The position numbers and the translations under genes are program-made. A DNA stretch of 64,000 bases from positions 186,001 through 250,000 of the forward strand of contig NZ_FNIJ01000003.1 in assembly GCF_900103845.1 (NCBI RefSeq), written 5' to 3'. The notes beneath the pieces are model-generated. The model ran no database searches, was not told the origin of the DNA, and saw only the letters and a list, made by a program, of their open reading frames with translations. This stretch comes from Pseudomonas jinjuensis. GTDB lineage: Bacteria > Pseudomonadota > Gammaproteobacteria > Pseudomonadales > Pseudomonadaceae. This document shows, piece by piece, positions 40,714 to 51,720 of the stretch (its first letter is position 1; every line of letters starts with the position of its first letter).

Positions 40714-42501
40714 ATGTCATTCAACCACTACTACCAGAGCGAGCTCACCGCCCTGCGCCAACTGGGACGCCGCTTCTCCGAGCGCAGCCCGGCGCTGGCG
40801 CCGTTCCTTGCCCAGGCCGGCCGCGACCCGGATGTCGAGCGCCTGCTCGAAGGCTTTGCCTTTCTCACCGGGCGCCTGCGGCAGAAGCTCGACGACGAGC
40901 TGCCGGAGCTGACCCACTCGCTGATGCACCTGCTGTGGCCGAACTACATGCGGCCACTGCCGGCCTTCAGCATCCTGCAGTTCGATCCGCTGCCCAACGC
41001 CGCGCCGGCACTGCTGGTTGAGCGCAACACGCCGGTGGAAAGCAAGCCGATCGACGAGGTGAGCTGCCGTTTCCGCACCTGCTTCCCCACCGAAGTCACC
41101 GCACTGCAGACCGCCGGTGTGAACTACTCGGTCAAGGGCGAAGGGGCGATCCTCAGCCTGCGCCTGGAGATGAGCTGCCCGGGCCACCTCGGCGAGCTGA
41201 ATCTCAAGCGCATGCGCCTGCACCTGGCCGGCGAGCGCTATATCAGCCAGATGCTCTACCTGTGCCTGCTGAACAACCTCGACAACATCGAGCTGGTGCC
41301 GCTCAACGAGCGCCAGCAGCCGCTGCTCGACATCTACGAGCGCCCGCTGACCGTCCGCCTTCCGGGTGATCGCGTGCAGCCGGTGGGCTTCGCCGAAGAC
41401 GAGGCGATGATTCCCTACCCGCTCAACACCTTCCGCGGCTATCGCTTCCTGCAGGAATATTTCGCCTTCCAGGACAAGTTCCTGTTCGTCGACCTGCTCG
41501 GCCTGGATCGGCTGAACGAGCTGTCCGAAGCGCAGCTCAAGGGAGCCCGCGCCCTGGAGATCCGCTTCGACATCCACCGCAGCGGCATCCAGCGCCTGCG
41601 TCCGACCCTGGACAACCTCAAACTGCACTGCACCCCGATCGTCAACCTGTTCAGGCACGACGCGCTGCCGATCCGTCTGGACGGCAAGCAGGACGAATAC
41701 CTGCTGCTGCCGGCCAGGTTCGATGCCCAGCACTGCGGCGTGTTCGCCGTGGAGAACGTCACCGGCTGGAGCCCAGGTGGCGTCGGCCACCAGGACTACG
41801 TGCTGTTCGAATCCTTCGAGCACGACGCCAGCTTCGACGTACCCACCGCACGCCCGCACTACAGCGTTCGCCAGCGCAGCTCGCTGCTGCACGAAGGCCT
41901 GGACACCTACCTGAGTTTCGGCCCCGGTGACCACGAGTCCCACGAGACGCTGTCCATCGAGCTCACCTGCACCAACCAGAACCTGCCGCGGCGCCTGAAG
42001 CTGGGCGATATCTGCCTGCCCAGCGACGAGACGCCGGACTCGCTGCGCTTCCGCAACATCACGCCGGTCACGCCCAGCTACGCGCCGCCGCTGAATCGCG
42101 ACTTCCTCTGGAAGCTGATCAGCAACATGTCGCTGAACTACCTGTCGCTGGCCAACGTCGAGGCGCTCAAGGTGATCCTCGAGACCTACGACCTGCCGCG
42201 CTACTACGACCAGCACGCAGAGAAGGCCAGCAAGCGCCTGCTCGGCGGCCTCAAGTCGATCAATCACCAGCACGTCGACCGCCTGCACCGCGGGCTGCCG
42301 GTACGCGGCCTGCGCACCGAGCTGACGGCCGACCCCGAGGGCTACATCTGTGATGGCGACCTGTTCGTCTTCGCCTCGGTCCTCAACGAGTTCTTCGCGC
42401 TCTACGCCAGCCTCAACTCGTACCACGAGCTCAGGGTCAAAAGCACACAGGGAGAGGTGTACCAATGGACGCCGCGCATGGGGCAGCAGCCCCTGCTCTG
42501 A
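40714..42501 (+). CDS. tssF: T6SS baseplate subunit TssF
   Basis: The 595-residue protein begins MSFNHYYQSELTALRQLG and contains RDPDVERLLEGFAFLTGRLRQKLDDELPELT, the most conserved part of TssF. It forms the wedge with TssG, TssE and TssK. ATG at 40714 follows AAGGA; an upstream in-frame start at 40660 would add 18 unlike residues. It overlaps tssG by 37 nt. Confidence 0.95.
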   Translation: MSFNHYYQSELTALRQLGRRFSERSPALAPFLAQAGRDPDVERLLEGFAFLTGRLRQKLDDELPELTHSLMHLLWPNYMRPLPAFSILQFDPLPNAAPALLVERNTPVESKPIDEVSCRFRTCFPTEVTALQTAGVNYSVKGEGAILSLRLEMSCPGHLGELNLKRMRLHLAGERYISQMLYLCLLNNLDNIELVPLNERQQPLLDIYERPLTVRLPGDRVQPVGFAEDEAMIPYPLNTFRGYRFLQEYFAFQDKFLFVDLLGLDRLNELSEAQLKGARALEIRFDIHRSGIQRLRPTLDNLKLHCTPIVNLFRHDALPIRLDGKQDEYLLLPARFDAQHCGVFAVENVTGWSPGGVGHQDYVLFESFEHDASFDVPTARPHYSVRQRSSLLHEGLDTYLSFGPGDHESHETLSIELTCTNQNLPRRLKLGDICLPSDETPDSLRFRNITPVTPSYAPPLNRDFLWKLISNMSLNYLSLANVEALKVILETYDLPRYYDQHAEKASKRLLGGLKSINHQHVDRLHRGLPVRGLRTELTADPEGYICDGDLFVFASVLNEFFALYASLNSYHELRVKSTQGEVYQWTPRMGQQPLL

Positions 42502-43472
42502 GCCGGCTACGCCGGGACATCCGCGAGTACTCGCTGTTCCAGGCGGTGCAGCTGGTCATCGAGCGACTGAGCGAGTCTGGCGCCACGGAGGACGAAGAGG
42601 CGCTCTACGACCGTCTCGAATTCCAGGCCAACCCGAGCCTCGGTTTCCCCGGCAGCGACATCCAGAGCGTGCAGTTCTTCGAGGAGAACGGCGTACTGCG
42701 CGCACGCCTGCGCATCAACCTGATCGGCCTGTTCGGCGCCGGCTCGCCGCTGCCGGCCTTCTATGGCGAGCAGGCCCTGGGCGACAGCGAAGACGGCAAT
42801 CCGACGCGGGACTTCCTCGATCTCTTCCACCACCGGCTGCAGCGCCTGCTCCTGCCGATCTGGCAGAAGTATCGCTACCACGCGCGTTTCAGGAGTGGCG
42901 CCGCCGATGCCCTGTCACACCGGCTGTTCGCCCTGATCGGCTTGGGTGGCGCCGAGCTGCGCCAGGCCGAGGAGCTGAACTGGAAGCGCCTGCTGCCCTA
43001 CCTGGGCCTGCTCAGCCTGCGCGCCCACTCGGCGGCGCTGATCGAAGCGGTACTGCGCTACTACTTCAAGCATGCCGACCTGTTCATCGAGCAGTGCCTG
43101 GAACGCCGGGTGGAAATCCACGATGAACAGTGCAACCGGCTGGGCCTGGCCAACAGCCTCCTGGGCGAGGACCTGGTGCTGGGCGAACAGGTGCGCGACA
43201 GCAGCGGCAAGTTCCGCGTGCACATCCGCGAGCTGGACTGGGAGCGTTTCCACGAATTCTTGCCCATCGGCACCGGCTATCAGCCGCTCTGTGCCCTGGT
43301 GCGCTTCACCCTGCGCGATCCGCTGGACTACGACCTGCGCCTGGAACTGCGCCACGACGCCATCCGCGAGCTGCGCATCGGCGCCGAGAACCTCTGCCGA
43401 CTGGGCTGGACGAGTTGGCTGGGACGCGAGCACGCCGACGGCATCGTCACCCTCGGCAGCCGCATTCATTAA
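42465..43472 (+). CDS. tssG: T6SS baseplate subunit TssG
   Basis: The 335-residue protein has the TssG pattern: REYSLFQAVQLVIERL near the N-terminus, LEFQANPSLGFPGSDI and NLIGLFGAGSPLPAFYGEQ, then the C-terminal half with LDWERFHEFLPIGTGYQPL. It starts inside tssF (37-nt overlap), typical translational coupling of baseplate genes. Confidence 0.94.
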   Translation: MDAAHGAAAPALSRLRRDIREYSLFQAVQLVIERLSESGATEDEEALYDRLEFQANPSLGFPGSDIQSVQFFEENGVLRARLRINLIGLFGAGSPLPAFYGEQALGDSEDGNPTRDFLDLFHHRLQRLLLPIWQKYRYHARFRSGAADALSHRLFALIGLGGAELRQAEELNWKRLLPYLGLLSLRAHSAALIEAVLRYYFKHADLFIEQCLERRVEIHDEQCNRLGLANSLLGEDLVLGEQVRDSSGKFRVHIRELDWERFHEFLPIGTGYQPLCALVRFTLRDPLDYDLRLELRHDAIRELRIGAENLCRLGWTSWLGREHADGIVTLGSRIH

Positions 43473-43485
43473 GGAACGATGAACC

Positions 43486-46065
43486 ATGATCAACCTCGAC
43501 CTGCAACGACTCATCCAGGCGCTGGACGCCGAAACCCGCCGTGACCTGGAGGGCGCAGCCGAGCGCTGCGTCGCCCGCGCCGGCAGCAAGATCCTCGTGG
43601 AAGACCTGCTGATCGCCCTGCTGGAGCGTCCCCAGGGGCTGCTGCCCCGCGCCCTGCAGGATGCCGGAGTGGACGCCGGCGAACTGGCCGCCTCGCTGCA
43701 GCCGCGCAGCGAAAGCAGCGCCTCGCGCAACCCGGTGTTCGCTGCCGAGCTGATGCAGTGGCTGCAGGACGCCCTGCTGGTGGCCAACCTGGAGCTGAGC
43801 CAGAGCCAGATCGACCAGGCCGCGCTGATCCTCGCCCTGCTGCGCAACCCAATGCGCTATGCCGGCAGCCACTACCAGCCGCTGCTGGCGCGCCTGAACG
43901 CCGACCGCCTGCGTGACTTCGCCCTGTCGCAGCAGACCTCCGACAGCACCGCACCCGCCACCAAGGGCGAGTCGATGCTCGAACGCTTCACCCACAACCT
44001 CACCCAGCAGGCCCGCGAGGGCAGGCTCGATCCGGTGCTCTGCCGCGACAGCGCGATCCGCCAGATGATCGACATCCTCGCCCGCCGGCGGAAGAACAAT
44101 CCGATCGTGGTCGGCGAGGCCGGGGTGGGCAAGACCGCCGTGGTCGAAGGGCTTGCCGCGCGCATCGCCACCGGAGAAGTGCCGCATGCCCTGCAGGGTG
44201 TCGAGCTGCTGTCGCTGGACCTGGGCCTGCTGCAGGCCGGCGCCAGCGTGAAGGGCGAATTCGAGCGGCGCCTCAAGGGCGTGATCGACGAAGTGAAAGC
44301 GTCGGCCAAACCCATCATCCTGTTCATCGACGAGGCCCACACCCTGATCGGCGCCGGCGCCCAGGCCGGCGGCTCCGACGCTGCCAACCTGCTCAAGCCG
44401 GCGCTGGCCCGTGGCGAGCTGTGCACCGTCGCCGCCACCACCTGGACCGAGTACAAGAAGTACTTCGAGAAGGACCCCGCGCTGGCCCGGCGCTTCCAGC
44501 CGGTGCAGCTGCACGAACCCACGGTCGGCGAAGCGGTGACCATCCTGCGCGGGCTGGCCAAGGTCTACGAAGCCAGCCATGGCATCTATCTGCGCGACGA
44601 TGCGGTGGTCGCCGCCGCCGAGCTGTCCGCCCGCTACCTCGCCGGACGGCAACTGCCGGACAAGGCCGTCGACGTCCTCGACACCGCCTGCGCCCGCGTG
44701 CGCATCAGCCTCGCCGCCGCTCCGGAAAGCCTGGAAAAGCTGCGTGGCGAACTGGCCGAAGGCGAGCGCCAACGCCAGGCCCTGCGACGCGATCAGGAAG
44801 CCGGCCTGAACATCGATCGGGCCGCCCTCGCCGTCCTCGAGGCTCGTCTCGAAGAGGCCCGTGAACAGGAAATCGAACTGCAGCAGCGCTGGCAGCAACA
44901 GCGAGATCTGGCCAGCGAATTGCTCGACCTGCGCCAGCAACTGGCCGCTGCGCGCTGTGACGAAACCCGCCAGGAAGAGGCGGCGACACTGGAGCAACGC
45001 CTGCACGAGGTACACGGCGACCTGCGCCAGGCTCAGGAGCAGGAGCGCCTGGTCAGCTTCGAAGTGTGCCCGCGCCTCGTCGCCGAGGTGATCAGCCACT
45101 GGACCGGCGTACCGCTGTCGCAACTGGCCCGCGAGCACAATGCCAAGGTCGCCAGCTTCGCCTCCGATCTGCGCCAGCGCGTCCGCGGCCAGGAGCCGGC
45201 GGTGCAGGCCCTGGATCGCGCCATGCGCGCCACCGCCGCCGGCCTGAACAAGCCCGATGCACCGGTGGGCGTGTTCCTGCTGGTCGGCCCCAGCGGCGTC
45301 GGCAAGACCGAGACAGCCCTGGCCCTGGCCGACCTGCTGTACGGCGGCGAGCGCTTCCTCACCACCATCAACATGTCCGAGTTCCAGGAAAAGCACACCG
45401 TCTCCCGCCTGATCGGAGCCCCGCCGGGCTACGTCGGCTACGGCGAGGGCGGCATGCTCACCGAGGCGGTGCGGCAGAAGCCCTACTCCGTGGTGTTGCT
45501 CGACGAGGTGGAGAAGGCCGACCCGGACGTACTCAACCTCTTCTACCAGATCTTCGACAAGGGCATCGCCAACGACGGCGAGGGCCGCGAGATCGACTTC
45601 CGCAACACGCTGATCCTGATGACCTCCAACCTCGCCAGCGAGCGCATCGTCGCCCTCTGCACCGACGACCGGCGCCCCGAGGCGCAGGAGCTGGAAGAAG
45701 CCATCCGCCCAGCCCTGAGCCGGCACTTCAAGCCGGCCCTGCTGGCCCGCATGCGCGTGGTGCCCTACTACCCGGTCAGCGGCGAGGTGCTACGCGAGCT
45801 GGTGCAGCTCAAGCTCGGCCGGCTGGGCGAGCGCATGCAGCGCCGCCAGCTCGCCTTCAGCCATTGCCAGGCCCTGGTCGACCACCTGGCCGAACGCAGC
45901 ACCCGGAGCGAAAGCGGCGCCCGCCTGATCGACCAGCTGATGGACGCCCATCTGCTGCCGCAGATCGCCGACCGCCTGCTCGATGCCATGGCTGCCGGCG
46001 AAACCCTGCACCACGTGCACGCCACCCTCGACGGTGACGCCCGTCCAATGTGCGAATTCAGCTGA
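43486..46065 (+). CDS. tssH: T6SS ATPase TssH (ClpV)
   Basis: The 859-residue AAA+ unfoldase recycles contracted sheath. It has an N-terminal Clp domain (~1-160), a first ATPase domain with Walker A GEAGVGKTAVVEG (~210), a middle coiled-coil domain (~400-520) with long charged helices, and a second ATPase domain with Walker A GPSGVGKTETAL (~603). Both Walker B motifs (FIDEAHTL, LLDEVEKA) are intact. Cytosolic, contacts TssC. Confidence 0.96.
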   Translation: MINLDLQRLIQALDAETRRDLEGAAERCVARAGSKILVEDLLIALLERPQGLLPRALQDAGVDAGELAASLQPRSESSASRNPVFAAELMQWLQDALLVANLELSQSQIDQAALILALLRNPMRYAGSHYQPLLARLNADRLRDFALSQQTSDSTAPATKGESMLERFTHNLTQQAREGRLDPVLCRDSAIRQMIDILARRRKNNPIVVGEAGVGKTAVVEGLAARIATGEVPHALQGVELLSLDLGLLQAGASVKGEFERRLKGVIDEVKASAKPIILFIDEAHTLIGAGAQAGGSDAANLLKPALARGELCTVAATTWTEYKKYFEKDPALARRFQPVQLHEPTVGEAVTILRGLAKVYEASHGIYLRDDAVVAAAELSARYLAGRQLPDKAVDVLDTACARVRISLAAAPESLEKLRGELAEGERQRQALRRDQEAGLNIDRAALAVLEARLEEAREQEIELQQRWQQQRDLASELLDLRQQLAAARCDETRQEEAATLEQRLHEVHGDLRQAQEQERLVSFEVCPRLVAEVISHWTGVPLSQLAREHNAKVASFASDLRQRVRGQEPAVQALDRAMRATAAGLNKPDAPVGVFLLVGPSGVGKTETALALADLLYGGERFLTTINMSEFQEKHTVSRLIGAPPGYVGYGEGGMLTEAVRQKPYSVVLLDEVEKADPDVLNLFYQIFDKGIANDGEGREIDFRNTLILMTSNLASERIVALCTDDRRPEAQELEEAIRPALSRHFKPALLARMRVVPYYPVSGEVLRELVQLKLGRLGERMQRRQLAFSHCQALVDHLAERSTRSESGARLIDQLMDAHLLPQIADRLLDAMAAGETLHHVHATLDGDARPMCEFS

Positions 46066-46074
46066 GGTGCCAAC

Positions 46075-47583
<1,509 letters not shown>

Positions 47584-47653
47584 CCGAGTCGCCCATGAAC
47601 CGTCTGCCGCCCTTTCCCTACCCCTGGCCACAACACACTACGGAGGTCGTCTG

Positions 47654-47794
47654 ATGCCCCCTCTTCGCTGGCGCGCCGCCCTGCTCGCACTCGCCACCCT
47701 GCTCGTCCTCGGTGGATGCAGCGGCAACTACAAGTTCAACGACAAGGACTACCGCCCCCTGGGCGAGCCGCAGGCGATCAATCGCGGCAACTGA
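47654..47794 (+). CDS. 46-residue T6SS-linked lipoprotein (OrfX position)
   Basis: MPPLRWRAALLALATLLVLG is followed by GCSGNYKFND: a type II signal sequence with lipobox LGGC, mature Cys-22 and only about 25 mature residues. It sits between the sigma-54 activator and fha, exactly where OrfX lies in HSI-II. Function unknown; conservation of the slot suggests a role in the membrane complex or regulation. Start ATG at 47654 after GGAGGTCGTCTG. Confidence 0.75.
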   Translation: MPPLRWRAALLALATLLVLGGCSGNYKFNDKDYRPLGEPQAINRGN

Positions 47795-47813
47795 GACCAA
47801 GGAGCACGCGACC

Positions 47814-49010
47814 ATGGAACTGGTATTCGAGATGGTGAGCGCCCAGCAGTTCGTGCCCGGCCTGCTGACCAGCAAGACCTTCAAGGAGGCCGGCGGCATC
47901 ATTGGCCGCTCCGCCGATTGCGACTGGGTGATCCCAGACCGGAACCGCCACCTGTCCAACCACCATGCGCAGGTGAGCTATCGCGACGGCGCGTTCTACC
48001 TCACCGACACCAGCAGCAACGGCACCCTGCTCAAGGACAGTGGCGCCCGCCTGCCTCCTGGCCATGCCCTGCGCATCGAGCATGGCACGGTGTACTGCAT
48101 GGGCGACTTCGAGATCCGCGCGCGACTGGTGCAAGACCCGGCACTCTTCGATGAAGAGATCGGCCGCCCCCGCGCCGCCGGCAGCATCATCCCGGACGAC
48201 GCCTTTCTCGACCTCGATCCGCTGACCGCCATCGAGCAGCAGGAACGTATCTACGTGGCGAGCGACGACTACGGCATGCTCGACGCGAACCAGGCGCACA
48301 CGCGCCATCAGGCCGACTACGCCCCCATCGACATTGAAAGCCTGCCGCTGCCGCAACTGGTCGCGCCGCCGCCGGAAGCGCCCGTGGCGCACGCCGACGA
48401 AATCGAGCGCCAGCCTGATGGCTTCTGGCAGCGCTTCGGCGATGAACTGGGCATATCTCTCGACGGGTTCGACCAGGACGCCCGCGAAGCCCTGGCCACC
48501 CAGGCCGCGCGCCTTCTGCGCCAGTGCGTCGGCGGCCTGCAGCAGAGCCTGCGCACCCGTACCGAGCTGAAGAACGAACTGCGCCTGGCGCTCACCACCG
48601 CGCAAGGCCACAGCGGCAACCCGCTCAAGTCCAGCGCCGACAGCCGCGAAGCGCTGAGCGCCCTGCTGCTTGCCGCCAAACCCGGCCAGGCCAGCCCCGA
48701 GCAGTCCGTGGGCCACGTCTTCCGCGACCTGCAGGCGCACCAGGTGGCACTGCTCAGCGCCAGCCGCGCCGCCCTGCGCAGCACCCTCGAACACTTCGCC
48801 CCGGAACGGCTGGCCCTGCGCTTCGAGCGCGACGGACAGGTTTCCCGCCTGACCGGCGCCAGCGGCCGCTGGCGCGCCTATGGCCGCTACCACCAGTCCC
48901 TGCGCCAGGACGACGAGTGGAGCGAACGCCTGCTCTCCCGCGATTTCGCCCAGGCCTACGAGGAACAGGTCCGGCTGATCGCCACCCTCAACAGCGAATC
49001 CCAAGGATGA
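47814..49010 (+). CDS. fha: T6SS FHA-domain protein (TagH/Fha)
   Basis: The 398-residue protein has an N-terminal forkhead-associated domain (~residues 5-100; GGIIGRSADCDWVIPD, RHLSNHHAQVSY, TDTSSNGTLL) that binds phosphothreonine, and a C-terminal helical TagH-type region (LRQDDEWSERLLSRDFAQAYEEQ). It integrates the Stk/Stp phospho-signal encoded further down. ATG at 47814 follows AAGGAGC. It overlaps tssJ by ATGA. Confidence 0.9.
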   Translation: MELVFEMVSAQQFVPGLLTSKTFKEAGGIIGRSADCDWVIPDRNRHLSNHHAQVSYRDGAFYLTDTSSNGTLLKDSGARLPPGHALRIEHGTVYCMGDFEIRARLVQDPALFDEEIGRPRAAGSIIPDDAFLDLDPLTAIEQQERIYVASDDYGMLDANQAHTRHQADYAPIDIESLPLPQLVAPPPEAPVAHADEIERQPDGFWQRFGDELGISLDGFDQDAREALATQAARLLRQCVGGLQQSLRTRTELKNELRLALTTAQGHSGNPLKSSADSREALSALLLAAKPGQASPEQSVGHVFRDLQAHQVALLSASRAALRSTLEHFAPERLALRFERDGQVSRLTGASGRWRAYGRYHQSLRQDDEWSERLLSRDFAQAYEEQVRLIATLNSESQG

Positions 49011-49498
49011 ACCGCATGTCCCGCCTCAAGTCCATCGCGCTGCTCGCCCTGGTACTGCTCACCAGCGCCTGCTCGGCGCTGTCGCCCTACTCGAAGATGA
49101 CCAAGCTGGACCTGACACTCAGCGCCAGCGACCAGCTCAACCCCGACCTGGACGGCCGCCCCTCGCCGATCGTGGTACGCCTGATCGAACTGAAGAATCC
49201 CGTGGCCTTCGAGAACGCCGACTTCTTCAGCCTCTACGAGCGCGCCAGGGAATCCCTCGCCCCGGACCTGGTGGCCAGCGAAGAACTCGAACTGCGGCCG
49301 GGCGAGACCCGCGAGCTCAAGCTCAGCGTCAACGACGGCAGCCGCTACGTCGGCGTGCTCGCCGCCTACCGCGACCTGCCCGAAACCCGCTGGCGCTACG
49401 TGGTGACGCTGGCCCCGGTGCAACTCACCCGCGCCGAGCTGCGCCTGGACCAGAAGGGCATCCAGGACGCCGCCGCCACTGCCGGGAGGGACCGCTGA
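49007..49498 (+). CDS. tssJ: T6SS outer-membrane lipoprotein TssJ
   Basis: The 163-residue lipoprotein has lipobox LTSAC (mature Cys-22), then the TssJ domain: KLDLTLSASDQLNPDLDGRPSPIVVRLIELKNP and FENADFFSLYERA. It anchors the membrane complex to the outer membrane and binds TssM. Overlaps fha; the next gene tssK begins 2 nt on. Confidence 0.94.
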   Translation: MNRMSRLKSIALLALVLLTSACSALSPYSKMTKLDLTLSASDQLNPDLDGRPSPIVVRLIELKNPVAFENADFFSLYERARESLAPDLVASEELELRPGETRELKLSVNDGSRYVGVLAAYRDLPETRWRYVVTLAPVQLTRAELRLDQKGIQDAAATAGRDR

Positions 49499-49499
49499 C

Positions 49500-50831
49500 A
49501 TGACCGCGCACAAGGTCATCTGGCGCGAAGGCATGCTCCTGCGCCCGCAACACTTCCAGCAGAGCGACCGCTACCACGACCACCAGCTCAAGGCCCGCAC
49601 CCGTCTGCTCGGGCGTTACTGCTGGGGCTTCTTCGGCCTGGAGATCGACCCGCAGTTCCTCGCCACCGGCAAGCTGGTGCTCAGCCAGGCCTCCGGCGTG
49701 CTGCCCGACGGCACGCTGTTCGATCTCGCCAGCCGCGATGAACCGCTGGCCCTGGACATCCCACCGAACACCAGCAACGCGCCGGTGTACCTGGCGCTGC
49801 CGCTGGTCACCGGCAATCACATCGAGGCCCGCCGCCCGGAGCAGATCGACGTGCTGGCGCGCTACACCACCCGCGACCAGGAAGTGGCCGACTCCAACGC
49901 CGGCGACAGCGCCAGCAGCCAGGTCACCTGCGGCCACGCCGACTTCCGCCTGCTGCTGGGCGAACAGCGCAACGACCAGGCCTACGTGCGCCTGAAGGTC
50001 TGCGACGTGCTCGATACCTCGCCGGACGGTCGCATCACCCTCGCCCCTGACTTCATCCCCAGCCATCTGCACTTCCACGAGAGCGGCTACCTGCTGTCGT
50101 GCCTGAAGGAAGTCGTCAGCATGCTCGGCCACCGTGGCGATACCCTGGCCGAGCGCATCCGCTCCACCGGCACGGTAGGCGGCGCCGAGGTCGGCGACTT
50201 CATGATGCTGCAGCTGATCAATCGCACCGAACTGGTCCTGCGCCACTGCCTGGACCTGGAGCAGGTGCACCCGGAGGAGGTCTACCGCACGCTGCTGGCG
50301 ATGCTCGGCGACCTCGCCACCTTCTCCAGCGAAACCAGGCGACCGCGCCTGGATGGCCGCTACCAGCACAGCGACCAGGGCGCCAGCTTCCGCAAGCTGA
50401 TGGAAGCCATCCGCCAGGTGCTGTCGATGGTACTCGAGCAGCACGCCATCGAGCTGGTCCTGCAACAGCGCCAGTACGGCATTCTGGTGTCGCCGCTGCA
50501 CGACCACAAGCTGCTCGGCAGCGCCTCCTTCGTCCTCGCCGCCAGCGCCCAGTGCGAGGCCGAGGAGCTGCGCCAGCGCCTGCCGGCGCACCTCAAGGCC
50601 GGCCCGGTGGAGCACATCCGCCAGTTGGTCAACCTGCACCTCCCGGGTATCCGCGTGAAGCCGCTGCCGGTGGCCCCGCGGCAGATCCCGTTCCACGCCA
50701 ACAAGACCTATTTCATCCTCGAACTCAGCCTCGAAGAGCAGGCGCAGCTGGAGCGTTCCGGAGGCTTCGCCTTCCATGTGTCCGGCGAATTCGCCGGTCT
50801 CGAACTGAAGTTCTGGGCCATCAGGAACTGA
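49500..50831 (+). CDS. tssK: T6SS baseplate adaptor TssK
   Basis: The 443-residue protein begins MTAHKVIWREGMLLRPQHFQQSDRYHD, the canonical TssK start. Trimeric TssK links the baseplate wedges to TssL/TssM. Full length, with the C-terminal receptor-binding-like domain intact. Confidence 0.96.
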   Translation: MTAHKVIWREGMLLRPQHFQQSDRYHDHQLKARTRLLGRYCWGFFGLEIDPQFLATGKLVLSQASGVLPDGTLFDLASRDEPLALDIPPNTSNAPVYLALPLVTGNHIEARRPEQIDVLARYTTRDQEVADSNAGDSASSQVTCGHADFRLLLGEQRNDQAYVRLKVCDVLDTSPDGRITLAPDFIPSHLHFHESGYLLSCLKEVVSMLGHRGDTLAERIRSTGTVGGAEVGDFMMLQLINRTELVLRHCLDLEQVHPEEVYRTLLAMLGDLATFSSETRRPRLDGRYQHSDQGASFRKLMEAIRQVLSMVLEQHAIELVLQQRQYGILVSPLHDHKLLGSASFVLAASAQCEAEELRQRLPAHLKAGPVEHIRQLVNLHLPGIRVKPLPVAPRQIPFHANKTYFILELSLEEQAQLERSGGFAFHVSGEFAGLELKFWAIRN

Positions 50832-50835
50832 GCGC

Positions 50836-51705
50836 ATGATCAGGGAAATGGATTACCGACAGGACGACAAGACCGTCCTGGTCGACCGCGAGGGCGACAG
50901 CCGCTCGCGCAACCCGCTCACCGACTTCGCCGAGCCGCCGCGCTTCGAACAGCTCGAAGCGCGGATGATCTACGCCGCGCGGCTGCGTCCGGAAGAAACC
51001 TTCAACATCAGCCTCAATCCGCTGGTGGCCGCCGCCGCCGAACTGCTTTCGGAAGTGGTGCGGCTCAAGCACTCCACCGGCGGTGACGACCTGCACGCGC
51101 TCAACCACCAGTTGAGCACCGGCATCAGGCAGTTCGAATTGCGCGCCCTGCACGAAGGCGCCGAGAGCAGCCAGGTGATGGCTGCCCGCTATGTGCTCTG
51201 CACCGTGCTCGACGAGGCGGTGGTGACGACCGAATGGGGTAACGAGAGCGAGTGGTCGCGGATGAGCCTGCTCAGCAGCTTCCACAACGAAACCTTCGGC
51301 GGCGAGAAGTTCTTCCAGCTCCTGGAACGCCTGTCGCGCAACCCGGTCAAGCACCTGCCGATGCTGGAGCTGATGTACCTGTGCCTGTCCCTGGGCTTCG
51401 AGGGCAAGTACCGCGTGATACCCCGCGGCATGCTCGAACTGGAAGCCGTTCGCGACAGCCTCTATCGGCAGATTCGCCAGCTGCGCGGCGACGTGCCGCG
51501 GGAACTGTCGCCGCACTGGGAAGGCCTGCGTGACTCGCGCCGGCGCCTGGTGCGCATCGTGCCCTGGTGGCTGGTGGCGCTGTTCACCCTGGTCTGCCTG
51601 GTGGTGATGTATTCCGGCTTCGCCTGGGTCCTCGACGAACAGCGCGAGAGCGTCCTGCAACCCTATCGGCAACTCGGCCCGGCCGCGGTCGAGCCCAAGT
51701 CGTAA
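50836..51705 (+). CDS. tssL: T6SS membrane-complex protein TssL (DotU)
   Basis: The 289-residue protein has a cytoplasmic helical hook domain (NPLTDFAEPPRFEQLEARMI; LNPLVAAAAELLSEV) and one membrane helix near the C-terminus (~244-266, WWLVALFTLVCLVVMYSG). No OmpA-like peptidoglycan-binding extension is present, as in HSI-II DotU2. Docks TssK at the membrane. Confidence 0.94.
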   Translation: MIREMDYRQDDKTVLVDREGDSRSRNPLTDFAEPPRFEQLEARMIYAARLRPEETFNISLNPLVAAAAELLSEVVRLKHSTGGDDLHALNHQLSTGIRQFELRALHEGAESSQVMAARYVLCTVLDEAVVTTEWGNESEWSRMSLLSSFHNETFGGEKFFQLLERLSRNPVKHLPMLELMYLCLSLGFEGKYRVIPRGMLELEAVRDSLYRQIRQLRGDVPRELSPHWEGLRDSRRRLVRIVPWWLVALFTLVCLVVMYSGFAWVLDEQRESVLQPYRQLGPAAVEPKS

Positions 51706-51720
51706 CACAGGGATAGTGTG

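Noticed and set aside
43447-45726. A 759-codon minus-strand frame
   Set aside because: Antisense to clpV, whose two AAA+ domains are unmistakable.
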